Notes: generated by a model from the sequence alone, not told the origin. Positions 1 to 6,296 are shown, counted from the first letter of the stretch. The stretch: 7,080 bases of DNA from Deltaproteobacteria bacterium (GCA_016874945.1 VGSO01000153.1:1-7080), one strand, 5' to 3'. Numbers and translations: made by a program.

Positions 1-20
1 TACCCATTTTTGCATCTTGG

Positions 21-34
21 TATCAGCTATCAGT
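21..34 (-). repeat. Two-unit heptamer repeat (TATCAGC/TATCAGT)
   Basis: Two tandem 7-base units, TATCAGC then TATCAGT, lie downstream of the transglycosylase gene. Read on the minus strand the unit is GCTGATA. Bases 22-33 are the reverse complement of bases 63-74 at 11 of 12 positions, so this repeat and the next one form an inverted pair around about 29 bases. No T-tract follows on the minus strand, so it is not a classical terminator for the gene. Confidence 0.6.
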
Positions 35-58
35 CACCAGCGATTTAAGGGTTTTTTC

Positions 59-75
59 TTAGCTGAAAGCTGATT
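59..75 (+). repeat. Two-unit heptamer repeat (AGCTGAA/AGCTGAT)
   Basis: Two tandem 7-base units (61-67 and 68-74) sit just past the stop codon of the transglycosylase gene. They are inverted relative to bases 21-34. A near copy of this whole stretch, lacking one base, occurs at 1023-1038 on the other side of the same gene, so the gene is bracketed by the same repeat. Confidence 0.6.
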
Positions 76-101
76 GCTTATACTCATATGCGGTGAAGCA
101 T

Positions 102-971
102 CTAATCTTCCTCGTCCACGGCTTTAGATGCTCTGGCCTTTTTGGAAGTCCTCACCTCGATAATCTTGGCCCGGGGACGGCGCGGGGCCTCCTCCGCGGC
201 GACGGCCCTCACCTCGGTCTGGCGGGCCAGGATGGGCAGGGGTTTTACACCCTTGCCTTTGGCGGCGGCATTCTTTTTCCGGGGCGGTTGGCCATTTTTC
301 TCCAATCCCGCCGCCCCGCCGGTATAAGTTCCCATGACGTTCTGAACGAAGGTTTGGGTCTCGCCATAGGGAGGGATGGCGCCGTGCCGGGCCACGCTCT
401 CGGGGCCGGCGTTGTACGCGGCCACCGCCAGGGGCACGCTATGTCCAAAGCGGTCCAGGCAGCGGCGCAGGTATCCCACGCCCCCGGCAATGTTCTGTTC
501 CGGATCGAAGGGATTGTTAACTCCCATCAGGGCCGCAGTGCCGGGCATGAGCTGCATGAGGCCCTGGGCGCCCTTGGGGGAAACGGCGTTGGTGTTGAAC
601 CCCGACTCGTGGCGCATCACCGCCCGCACCAGAGATGGGTCCACCCCATGATGGCTGGCGTATTTTTGAATCAAGGCTTCCAGTTGCGGGTTGGACAAGG
701 GTTTCCAGGAACCCGGTTTCCAATGACGATAAGCGTACTTCCCGGAATAAATCACCTGTACGGGCCAGACCCGGGTTTTACTGTTGAAGATAAAGACCTG
801 GACTTCCTGGGACAGGAGATCGTGGAGGGTGTCGGCGGATTTGGCCTTGCGGGAATCGCTCCCCTCCAGAACCAGGGACCCGTCGGGCGCGGTCCGGGGG
901 GAGGCCTGAACCGCGGCGGGCGACTGGAGCAGGGCCAACATCAGGCCCAGAGAAACAATACTTCTCCTCAT
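102..971 (-). CDS. Secreted lytic transglycosylase (SLT/GEWL family)
   Basis: A 289-residue peptidoglycan lytic transglycosylase. The family cleaves the MurNAc-GlcNAc bond with formation of 1,6-anhydroMurNAc in the periplasm. Residues 1-23 form a signal peptide ending in VQA. Residues about 24-90 are an uncharacterised linker. The SLT domain spans about 95-215: catalytic Glu122 in HESGFN, the GLMQLMPGTA block at 137-146, NIAGGVGYL at 160-168, AYNAGP at 185-190 and PPYGETQTFV at 200-209. Residues 229-289 are a Lys/Arg/Ala-rich tail, probably disordered, ending in an acidic DEED. The ATG at 971 is favoured because it begins the signal peptide; the next Met, residue 11, would truncate it. There is no Shine-Dalgarno, and the promoter lies almost on top of the start codon. 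The gene is divergent from comEC. The enzyme class is clear, but the cellular role (growth, division or assembly of an envelope machine) is not readable from context. Confidence 0.93.
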   Translation of the reverse strand: MRRSIVSLGLMLALLQSPAAVQASPRTAPDGSLVLEGSDSRKAKSADTLHDLLSQEVQVFIFNSKTRVWPVQVIYSGKYAYRHWKPGSWKPLSNPQLEALIQKYASHHGVDPSLVRAVMRHESGFNTNAVSPKGAQGLMQLMPGTAALMGVNNPFDPEQNIAGGVGYLRRCLDRFGHSVPLAVAAYNAGPESVARHGAIPPYGETQTFVQNVMGTYTGGAAGLEKNGQPPRKKNAAAKGKGVKPLPILARQTEVRAVAAEEAPRRPRAKIIEVRTSKKARASKAVDEED

Positions 972-979
972 GCTTGAAA

Positions 980-1008
980 ATTTAAGGAAATTAACCAGGC
1001 ATTGTCAA
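980..1008 (-). promoter_or_regulatory. Sigma70-type promoter of the lytic transglycosylase gene
   Basis: On the minus strand a perfect -35 TTGACA (1003-1008) is followed by a 17-base spacer and TTAAAT (980-985, 4 of 6 matches to the -10 consensus). Only eight bases separate this -10 from the ATG at 971, so transcription should start within a few bases of the start codon. That predicts a leaderless or nearly leaderless mRNA, in keeping with the absence of a Shine-Dalgarno. Confidence 0.6.
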
Positions 1009-1022
1009 GATTAAATTCCCTT

Positions 1023-1038
1023 TTAGCTGAAAGTGATT
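1023..1038 (+). repeat. Degenerate copy of the AGCTGAA heptamer repeat
   Basis: This stretch matches bases 59-75 except for one missing base (AGCTGAA followed by AGTGATT). It lies in the divergent gap between the transglycosylase gene and comEC, upstream of the transglycosylase promoter. A possible weak comEC -10, CATAAT at 1039-1044, begins directly after it. Confidence 0.45.
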
Positions 1039-1080
1039 CATAATGCCATCAGGAATATTCTGTTTTCTTTTTCCGTTTTT

Positions 1081-1118
1081 CCTGGATTAAACACCATCCA
1101 GGGGATGATAGCCCCCTG
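1081..1118 (+). promoter_or_regulatory. Two overlapping hairpins in the comEC leader
   Basis: CCTGGAT (1081-1087) pairs perfectly with ATCCAGG (1096-1102). CAGGGG (1099-1104) pairs perfectly with CCCCTG (1113-1118). The two stems share bases 1099-1102, so only one can form at a time. They end 24 bases before the comEC ATG. A T-rich stretch comes before them, but no T-tract follows either stem, so neither is a plain terminator. A regulatory switch is an inference from the geometry alone; both stems are short. Confidence 0.35.
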
Positions 1119-1142
1119 CCAAATCCTGATTTTCACTCTTCC

Positions 1143-3503
1143 ATGACAAGGACGTCACCGGAGACCCGCCGTCCCTTTGCCCGGCCCCTGGTTCCGGCGA
1201 CCCTGGCCCTGATGGCTGGCATCGCCGCCCCGGCCTGGGGCTTCACCCTGCCCCTCCCCTGGCTGCTGGGCGGGCTTCTAGCTCTGCTGGCCGCCATGGC
1301 GCTTATTTTTGCCCTAAGACGTCCGGCCCGGCTGCTGCCGCTCTTATTTTTCGCCCTGCTGGGGATGGCCCTGTATCAACAAGCCCGGCGCCCGGTTTTC
1401 CCGCCCCATCACGTAGTTAACCTTCCACCAGATCAGATTCATACCCTGAGTGGATACCTATACCTTCCCCCCAAGACCGGGGCGGAGCGGGTGCAGCTTT
1501 ACCTGGAGGCCGAGGCCTGGCATGACGGCCGGGGCTGGCAGCCGGCAACTGGCAAAGTCCTCGTCTTGGCCCCGCCCCTGGAACCGCCCCCGGCGGGCGC
1601 CCGGATGGTGGTAAAGGGACGGCTCCGGGAGCCGGCAACGCCCAAGGACCCCGGCGCCTTTGACCGGGCCCGCCACCTGGCCGCGGACGGCATCTTCCGG
1701 GAAATGCGCCTCAGGGACGGCGATGACCTAATCTTCCTGGCCGCCAGCCGGCCGCCTCTGCGGGAGCGCCTCCGGGGCGGCGTCCGCCGTCTCTTAAAGG
1801 GGCTGCCGCCGGATTTGGGGGCCATTTACCTGGCCATGCTCCTGGGGGACCAGGGGGAGATCACCCCGGAGATCCGCCAGGCCCTGGCCCGCACCGGCAC
1901 CAGCCACCTCCTGGTGGTCAGCGGGCTCCACCTCAGCATGGTGGCCATGGTGGTTTACGGCCTGGTGTTCTGGGGCTTGCGGCGCTTCCCCTGGCTGCTC
2001 CTGCGCCTCAACGCCATGAAGGCGGCCACCCTGGCGGCCGCGGGATCCGTGGCGGCCTATGCCTGGGTGGCCGGGGGGTCGCCCTCCACCCAACGGGCCG
2101 AGGTCATGGTCCTGGCTTATCTTTTGGTGGTCTTTTTGGGGCGTCCCCGGGAAATTTGGAGCGCCCTGGCCCTAGCCGCCCTGGTGATCCTAACCCTGAC
2201 TCCGTTGCGGCTCTTTTCCATTTCTTTTCAACTCTCCTTTGCCGCGGTGGCGGCCATTGTTTACCTGGTGCCCCGGTGGGTGAGAAGCGATGCCAGGGAG
2301 AGGCCCCAGCCCCCCTGGTATGTCCGGGCCTGGTTCCGGCTGAAAGAATGGCTGGCGGCTTCCGCGGCCGCGTCTCTGGCCACCGCGCCCCTGGTGGCCC
2401 TTTACTTTCAGGTGGTGTCGATCCTGGGCATCGCGGTCAACGCGGTGGCCATCCCCCTGATGTTGCTCCTGGCCCTGCCCCTGGGGGAGGCCGCGGTCTT
2501 GGCCCAGGCATGTTCCCTGACGCCGGTGGCCCAGGCGCTGCTGTTCCTGGGGAAATTCCCCCTGTGGCTGGGTTACGCCGCCATCTCCGGCGCGGCCCGG
2601 CTGCCGGGCGCGGCCGTCACCGTGCCGGTCCCCACGATGCTCCAGATCTGCCTTTTTTATCTTATGGTATTTGGAATATTCGCCCCCCGGCGAAGTTTCC
2701 GCACCTGGGCCGGGGCCGGGGCCGCGGCCCTGGCCCTGACGGTTACCGTGGCCCTGCCCCTGGTGCGGTCGCCCCAGGTTTTGGAAGTCACCTGCCTGGA
2801 CAGCCGCGGGTTGGCGGGCATCGCGGTGGCGCCCCAGGGCCAGCGCCTGGTCTTTTCGGCGCCGGAGCCTTCTTGGCCGGGGAAAGGGGGGGGCGGCCGG
2901 GGAGTTTTGCCGGCTTACTGCCACTGGCGGCAATTCCGTCATCTGGACCAGGTGGCGGCCCTGGGCTTGTCCCAGGGTAATGCCCCGGAACTCCTGGCCC
3001 TGGCCCGGCAGTTCACCGTGGGGGAGTGGTGGTATGGCCACCGGGGGCCGCAAGGCCCGGCTTATTGGGAACTGTGGAATTTCCTGGGAGATAAGAATCA
3101 GGCGCCCCGGTCCCTGGAGCGCCGGAGCTCTTCCGAATCCTGGGGCGGGGCAGTCCTGAAATTTCCTTCCCTGGGCCGGGATCAGGCCGCGGCCTTGCTC
3201 CTGGCCTACCAAAACCGCCAGGTGCTGGTTATTCCTCCTTTAAGAAAATGGGAGGAATGGGAGGGAGGGGGACTGCCCCCGGGGGTGGATGTGTTGATCG
3301 TCCCCGTGATCCTGAAGGATTCAGACTGGGAGACGCTGGCCAACCGGTTCCAGCCGGACCGGGTGGTGGTTTATGGAAACCCCTGGCGCTCCCCCCCGGA
3401 AGCCCGCCATTGGCCCGCCAGGGTTCCCCTCCATAGCACCAGTGACGGCGCCGTGACCATCCATCTGTCTTCCACCGGAGTTACGGTGCGGCAGCGGCCT
3501 TGA
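1143..3503 (+). CDS. comEC: ComEC/Rec2-family DNA-uptake channel protein
   Basis: A 786-residue polytopic inner-membrane protein, near the usual family length. ComEC carries one strand of transforming DNA across the membrane. Residues 15-80 hold the N-terminal membrane helices. About 85-200 is the soluble DUF4131/OB-like domain, with the family feature PGAFDRARHLAADGIF at 170-184. About 220-515 is the Competence domain, with LLGDQGEITPEIRQALARTG (233-252) followed by TSHLLVVSGLHLS, then GSPSTQRAEVMV near 312 and FQLSFAAVAAI near 362. A last helix at about 521-541 leads to a metallo-beta-lactamase-like domain at 545-780. That domain keeps its overall layout (VTCLDSRGLA, SDGAVTIHL near the end) but lacks the metal-binding motifs. 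Start: no ATG, GTG or TTG occurs in frame in the preceding 60 bases, and the N-terminus fits the family. No Shine-Dalgarno precedes it. The gene is convergent with the zinc-ribbon gene. Confidence 0.93.
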   Translation: MTRTSPETRRPFARPLVPATLALMAGIAAPAWGFTLPLPWLLGGLLALLAAMALIFALRRPARLLPLLFFALLGMALYQQARRPVFPPHHVVNLPPDQIHTLSGYLYLPPKTGAERVQLYLEAEAWHDGRGWQPATGKVLVLAPPLEPPPAGARMVVKGRLREPATPKDPGAFDRARHLAADGIFREMRLRDGDDLIFLAASRPPLRERLRGGVRRLLKGLPPDLGAIYLAMLLGDQGEITPEIRQALARTGTSHLLVVSGLHLSMVAMVVYGLVFWGLRRFPWLLLRLNAMKAATLAAAGSVAAYAWVAGGSPSTQRAEVMVLAYLLVVFLGRPREIWSALALAALVILTLTPLRLFSISFQLSFAAVAAIVYLVPRWVRSDARERPQPPWYVRAWFRLKEWLAASAAASLATAPLVALYFQVVSILGIAVNAVAIPLMLLLALPLGEAAVLAQACSLTPVAQALLFLGKFPLWLGYAAISGAARLPGAAVTVPVPTMLQICLFYLMVFGIFAPRRSFRTWAGAGAAALALTVTVALPLVRSPQVLEVTCLDSRGLAGIAVAPQGQRLVFSAPEPSWPGKGGGGRGVLPAYCHWRQFRHLDQVAALGLSQGNAPELLALARQFTVGEWWYGHRGPQGPAYWELWNFLGDKNQAPRSLERRSSSESWGGAVLKFPSLGRDQAAALLLAYQNRQVLVIPPLRKWEEWEGGGLPPGVDVLIVPVILKDSDWETLANRFQPDRVVVYGNPWRSPPEARHWPARVPLHSTSDGAVTIHLSSTGVTVRQRP

Positions 3504-3563
3504 AGACTTTTTTTTAGTAGCTTTTGACTTACCAGAAAATCCCGAAGAGTTCGCTATCATTAT

Positions 3564-3580
3564 GGGGCGCCGGGCGCCCC
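3564..3580. other. GC-rich hairpin downstream of comEC
   Basis: GGGGCGC and GCGCCCC form a perfect 7-bp stem with a CGG loop. No T-tract follows on either strand. A run of eight T (3508-3515) lies just after the comEC stop but has no stem in front of it. The hairpin may slow polymerase or protect the comEC transcript 3' end; the better terminator is at 3626-3678. Confidence 0.4.
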
Positions 3581-3625
3581 CTGCAAAAACTTGGTTAGGG
3601 TGCGGCCGCGGCCGTAAGGGCAGGA

Positions 3626-3678
3626 AAAAGCTCCGGGGCCGGTGGCGGCCGATGATTGACCACTGCCCCGGAACTTTT
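3626..3678. terminator. Bidirectional Rho-independent terminator between comEC and the zinc-ribbon gene
   Basis: AAAAGCTCCGGGGC (3626-3639) pairs over 14 bp, with one G-U, with GCCCCGGAACTTTT (3665-3678). On the minus strand the stem is followed by a T-run (GCTTTTTCC), ending the zinc-ribbon transcript. On the plus strand it is followed by ACTTTTAACTTTT, which can stop comEC. The inner loop can add a short GTGG/CCAC stem. The right arm overlaps the stop codon of the zinc-ribbon gene (TAA at 3677-3679 on the minus strand). Confidence 0.8.
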
Positions 3679-3841
3679 AACTTTTACGGGAGGTCTTGGA
3701 CATAAATGACGTGACCTGCTGTTTGACTTCATGGGAACTGCACTTGGGGCAGGTGACCTTTCCCGTTTCATATTCTTTCAGGCTAATGATCAGGGTGAAC
3801 TCTTCTCCGCATTTGTCGCACCGATAGACATAAGTAGGCAT
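3677..3841 (-). CDS. FmdB-type zinc-ribbon small protein
   Basis: A 54-residue protein beginning MPTYVYRCDKCGEEF. It carries two CxxC knuckles, Cys8/Cys11 (CDKC) and Cys31/Cys34 (CPKC), typical of the FmdB/CxxC_CXXC_SSSS regulatory-protein family. These are small single zinc ribbons named after a putative formamidase-operon regulator; most have no known function. The CPKCSS stretch and the basic tail SKTSRKS fit the family. The start is well supported: AGGAGG (3848-3853 on the minus strand) lies 6 bases before the ATG, one of only two clear Shine-Dalgarno sites in the window. The gene has its own promoter at 3883-3911 and a terminator overlapping its stop, so it looks monocistronic even though it follows nfo on the same strand. 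Zinc binding is a safe inference; a regulatory role is not. Confidence 0.88.
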   Translation of the reverse strand: MPTYVYRCDKCGEEFTLIISLKEYETGKVTCPKCSSHEVKQQVTSFMSKTSRKS

Positions 3842-3882
3842 CGTCTCCCTCCTAAGGGGTAAGCTGAAACGGTGGTGCCTGA

Positions 3883-3911
3883 ATTATAATGATGTCTTTA
3901 GGTTCTTGCAA
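3883..3911 (-). promoter_or_regulatory. Sigma70-type promoter of the zinc-ribbon gene
   Basis: On the minus strand TTGCAA (3906-3911, 4 of 6 matches to TTGACA) is followed by a 17-base spacer and a perfect -10 TATAAT (3883-3888). The predicted start near 3876 gives a leader of about 35 bases that includes the AGGAGG site. Its -10 context, TCATTATAATT, is identical to that of the candidate nfo promoter. Confidence 0.7.
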
Positions 3912-3936
3912 GGTTTCACCCCACCTTTATGTTGGG

Positions 3937-3957
3937 GACCGAAGACCGAAGACCGAA
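3937..3957 (+). repeat. Three-unit heptamer array (GACCGAA)
   Basis: Three perfect tandem copies of GACCGAA, with a degenerate fourth unit (AACTTAA) running towards the nfo stop codon at 3973. The first G is also the last base of a weak CCCCA/TGGGG stem (3919-3937) that has no T-tract. The unit differs by one base from the AACCGAA unit upstream of nfo and lptG, so nfo has related arrays at both ends in opposite orientation. Confidence 0.7.
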
Positions 3958-3972
3958 AACTTAAAGCCCTTA

Positions 3973-4824
3973 TCATCTTCCAACCAAAAGCCCCGGCGGT
4001 CGGATCAGACTCCGGGCCACCAGGAGATTGCCCCAGTCGTCCGCCCGGTGGCGCCGGGGGGTCTCCATGATGGCCGCTTCCACCCGGAGTTGGGGATGGC
4101 GGAGAAATTGGGCCAGCCCCGGAAGGCCGATGGCCCCCCGGCCCAGGTGCCAGTGGCGGTCCCGGCGGGAACCTAGAGGCGTTCGGGAGTCATTGAGGTG
4201 GAACATCTTGAGAGCGCTCAACCCGGGACCCGCGGCGATTTCGCCCAGGAGGCGGGAGGCCCCCCCGGCATGGGCCAGGTCGTAACCGGCCCCGTAGGCA
4301 TGGGCCGTGTCCAGGCACAGGCCCAGGCGGGCGCCGCTCAGGTCCATGATCCGCTGGAGTTGGGCCGGCTGCCAGCCCAACTCCCGGCCCTGGCCTGCAG
4401 TATTTTCCAACAGCACTAAGGGTGGAGACCCGACTTGAGAGACCGCCTGGGCCAGGGTCTGGGCCACCCTTTGGAAACTGTCCGCTTCCAGGGGGCCGTG
4501 GCCGGGATGGGTGACCAGGTAATCGGCCTCCAGGTCCCGGGCCAGGGCCAGTTCCCGGCTGAACCGTTCCAGGGAGCGCCGATAAAGCCAGGGATCTGCC
4601 GCAGCCAAATTGGGGAGGTAGCTCAGGTGCACCACCAATGGCCCCACCCCGGCCCGGCGGCGGGCCTTGATGAAGTTCCGGATCTCTTCCGGGGAAACCT
4701 CCCGCCATTTCCAGGACCGGGGGTTCTGGACAAAGATCTGGAGGGCCTGGCAGCCCAGGAGGCGGGCCTCGGCCAGGGCCCGGGTCAAGGACCCGGCGAT
4801 GGAGAGATGAAAGCCCAAGCGCAT
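3973..4824 (-). CDS. nfo: Endonuclease IV (apurinic/apyrimidinic endonuclease)
   Basis: A 283-residue AP endonuclease of the Nfo/xylose-isomerase-like TIM-barrel superfamily; E. coli Nfo is 285 residues. It cuts the DNA backbone 5' to abasic sites and removes blocked 3' ends in base-excision repair, in the cytoplasm. All nine ligands of the tri-zinc site are in place: His66 (VVHLSYLPN), His106 (VTHPGHG), Glu140 (LLENTAGQG), Asp172 and His175 (LDTAHAYGAG), His209 (FHLNDS), Asp222 and His224 (DRHWHLGRG), and Glu254 (METP). The ATG begins the canonical MRLGFHLSIAGS. It is the only usable start after the in-frame TAA at 4864-4866. There is no Shine-Dalgarno; a five-unit heptamer array fills bases 4831-4865, 6 bases before the ATG. 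The gene is divergent from lptG. Confidence 0.95.
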   Translation of the reverse strand: MRLGFHLSIAGSLTRALAEARLLGCQALQIFVQNPRSWKWREVSPEEIRNFIKARRRAGVGPLVVHLSYLPNLAAADPWLYRRSLERFSRELALARDLEADYLVTHPGHGPLEADSFQRVAQTLAQAVSQVGSPPLVLLENTAGQGRELGWQPAQLQRIMDLSGARLGLCLDTAHAYGAGYDLAHAGGASRLLGEIAAGPGLSALKMFHLNDSRTPLGSRRDRHWHLGRGAIGLPGLAQFLRHPQLRVEAAIMETPRRHRADDWGNLLVARSLIRPPGLLVGR

Positions 4825-4830
4825 ATGAAA

Positions 4831-4865
4831 GACGGTTTTCGGTTTTCGGTTATTGGTTTTCGGTT
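4831..4865 (-). repeat. Five-unit heptamer array upstream of nfo (AACCGAA)
   Basis: Exactly 35 bases: on the minus strand AACCGAA, AACCAAT, AACCGAA, AACCGAA, AACCGTC. The array ends 6 bases before the nfo ATG and fills the usual Shine-Dalgarno position. The nearest purine-rich stretch, GAAGGA (4872-4877 on the minus strand), is about 47 bases from the ATG, beyond the array. The array is inverted relative to the one at 5033-5067. Confidence 0.8.
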
Positions 4866-4895
4866 AGAGGTTCCTTCTTTTGCTCTCATGGTTTA

Positions 4896-4901
4896 ATTAT
4901 A
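4896..4901 (-). promoter_or_regulatory. Candidate -10 element for nfo
   Basis: A perfect TATAAT on the minus strand, in the context TCATTATAATT. The best sequence 17 bases upstream, TCAAAA, matches the -35 consensus at only 3 of 6 positions. The octamer ATTATAAT is self-complementary enough to offer TATAAT on the plus strand too (4898-4903), but no -35 serves that one either. An ATG at 4889-4887 on the minus strand lies exactly 7 bases past this -10. Confidence 0.4.
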
Positions 4902-4940
4902 ATGAAAACCGATGGTATTTTTGATATAGGCTCAAGGTAA

Positions 4941-4986
4941 GCCGCAGCCCTGGATGTCCCCATTATAGTTCGACTAAGCCTGCGGC
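4941..4986 (+). other. Inverted repeat in the lptG upstream region
   Basis: GCCGCAG (4941-4947) and CTGCGGC (4980-4986) form a perfect 7-bp stem with a 32-base loop. CCCTG (4948-4952) can instead pair with CAGGG (5002-5006). The segment lies between the two outward-facing heptamer arrays and contains TATAGT (4964-4969), a possible -10 without a fitting -35. It may be an operator or a leader fold; nothing here identifies a known riboswitch. Confidence 0.3.
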
Positions 4987-5013
4987 CAACCTTTAACCTT
5001 GCAGGGACAACTT

Positions 5014-5070
<57 letters not shown>

Positions 5071-6171
5071 ATGGAACCTTCCCCCCTACTCCGCCCCCGC
5101 ATCCTCCAAACCTACCTGGCCCGGGAGTTTGCCAAAATCCTGATGTTCAGCCTGGCCGCCTTTATCTCTCTTTTTGTCATCGTGGACTTTTTCGAGCGAA
5201 TCGACCGCCTGGTGCGGGCTGACCTGCATGTTCCGGATTTTTTGCACTATGTTCTGCTCAAGGTGCCTTTTGCCGTGAGCCAGGTTCTGCCCGCCGCGGT
5301 GATGCTGGGAATTATGCTGGCTTTGGGCCTCATGTCCCGGCGCCATGAGACCATGGCCGTCCGCACCTCCGGCCTGGACATCTTCCGACTGTCCCGGACA
5401 GTCTATCTCATCGTCGCCAGCGTGGCGTTGACCATGCTGGCCCTCAATTTCTACCTGGTGCCCTGGAGCCAGGGACGGCTCGCGCTTTTCTGGCAGACCA
5501 AGGTGGAAAAAAGGCCGGCCCCCAGCCTGCATAAGATGGAGCACTTTTGGTACAAAGGCGACCAGGCTATTTATAATATTGTGTTATTTCAAAAAGATAT
5601 CCAGACCATGGAAGGCATCAAAATCTACCTCTTCGACCGGAACTTCCAACTGGTGCAAGTCATCTCCGCGGCCCGGGCCCAATGGCAGAATGGCCACTGG
5701 CGGTTTTACCAGGGAATGACCCATACCTTCAACTCCCCGGGCGGGGAGATGGGGGAGCGGTTCCAGGAACGGGATATTGTCCTCACGGAACGGCCCGGGG
5801 ACTTCGCCGAATTGGAAAAAAAGGTGACGGAGATGGACGTGGGGGAGCTTTACCGCTACGTGCAGCGCCTGGAGCGGGACGGCTACAAATCCACCCCTTA
5901 TCGCCTCGACCTTTATTACCGCTTTTCCCAGGCTTTCGCCCCTTTTATCTTAATTACTCTGGGTCTGGGCCTGGCCTTGGGTTATGAAAATATCCACATT
6001 TCCGGCGTGGTGGCCATGGGAGTGGCCTTGATGTTCGGATACTGGCTCTTTTACGGTTTCTGCCTTTCCTTTGCCCAAGCCGGATATTTGCCGGCGGTCC
6101 TGGCAGTAATTTTACCCCACCTGGTCTTCGGGGGCTTGGCCTTGCGGGCGGTGCGCCATATAACCAAGTAA
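5071..6171 (+). CDS. lptG: LptF/LptG-family LPS export permease, best fit LptG
   Basis: A 366-residue inner-membrane permease of the YjgP/YjgQ family; E. coli LptG is 360 residues. LptF and LptG form the membrane part of the LptB2FG ABC transporter that pulls lipopolysaccharide out of the inner membrane and passes it to LptC/LptA. An N-terminal amphipathic helix (RPRILQTYLAREFAKIL) leads to helices at about 22-40, 65-90 and 108-130. A periplasmic jellyroll-like domain spans about 131-275, followed by helices at about 283-305, 308-332 and 338-360. LMSRRHETMAVRTSG (87-101) is the expected LptB-contacting cytoplasmic segment. The VDFFERIDRL stretch after helix 1 favours LptG over LptF. Start: an in-frame TAA immediately precedes the ATG, and the next Met (residue 25) would delete the first helix. 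No Shine-Dalgarno precedes it, and no lptF neighbour lies within the window. Confidence 0.88.
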   Translation: MEPSPLLRPRILQTYLAREFAKILMFSLAAFISLFVIVDFFERIDRLVRADLHVPDFLHYVLLKVPFAVSQVLPAAVMLGIMLALGLMSRRHETMAVRTSGLDIFRLSRTVYLIVASVALTMLALNFYLVPWSQGRLALFWQTKVEKRPAPSLHKMEHFWYKGDQAIYNIVLFQKDIQTMEGIKIYLFDRNFQLVQVISAARAQWQNGHWRFYQGMTHTFNSPGGEMGERFQERDIVLTERPGDFAELEKKVTEMDVGELYRYVQRLERDGYKSTPYRLDLYYRFSQAFAPFILITLGLGLALGYENIHISGVVAMGVALMFGYWLFYGFCLSFAQAGYLPAVLAVILPHLVFGGLALRAVRHITK

Positions 6172-6277
6172 GCGTTGGTTCTCCGCCGGTGGTCCTTAAT
6201 CCAATTCCCGCAAAAGTTTCAGCTAGTTAAATTAAGAAAAATAATATAGCAAAACAAAGGGTTAAATTGACTCGCGT

Positions 6278-6296
6278 CCCCTGGCCTTGCCAGGGG
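6278..6296. other. Perfect 8-bp hairpin in the lptG-HU gap
   Basis: CCCCTGGC and GCCAGGGG flank a 3-base CTT loop. The following bases on the plus strand are A-rich (AAAACTTA) and no T-tract exists on either side, so a classical intrinsic terminator is unlikely. It lies 107 bases after the lptG stop and may protect the transcript 3' end. Confidence 0.4.

Noticed and set aside
93..977. 294-codon plus-strand frame opposite the transglycosylase
   Set aside because: It mirrors the SLT-domain gene, is rich in Gly, His and Arg, and has no recognisable family.
2190..3212. Long minus-strand open frame of 340 codons inside comEC
   Set aside because: It lies opposite a clearly homologous comEC frame, has Gly/Pro/Gln-rich low-complexity sequence typical of an antisense reading of GC-rich DNA, and shows no domain.
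3889..4176. 95-codon plus-strand frame through the GACCGAA array and the nfo 3' end
   Set aside because: It is open mainly because the heptamer contains no stop and the rest is antisense to nfo.
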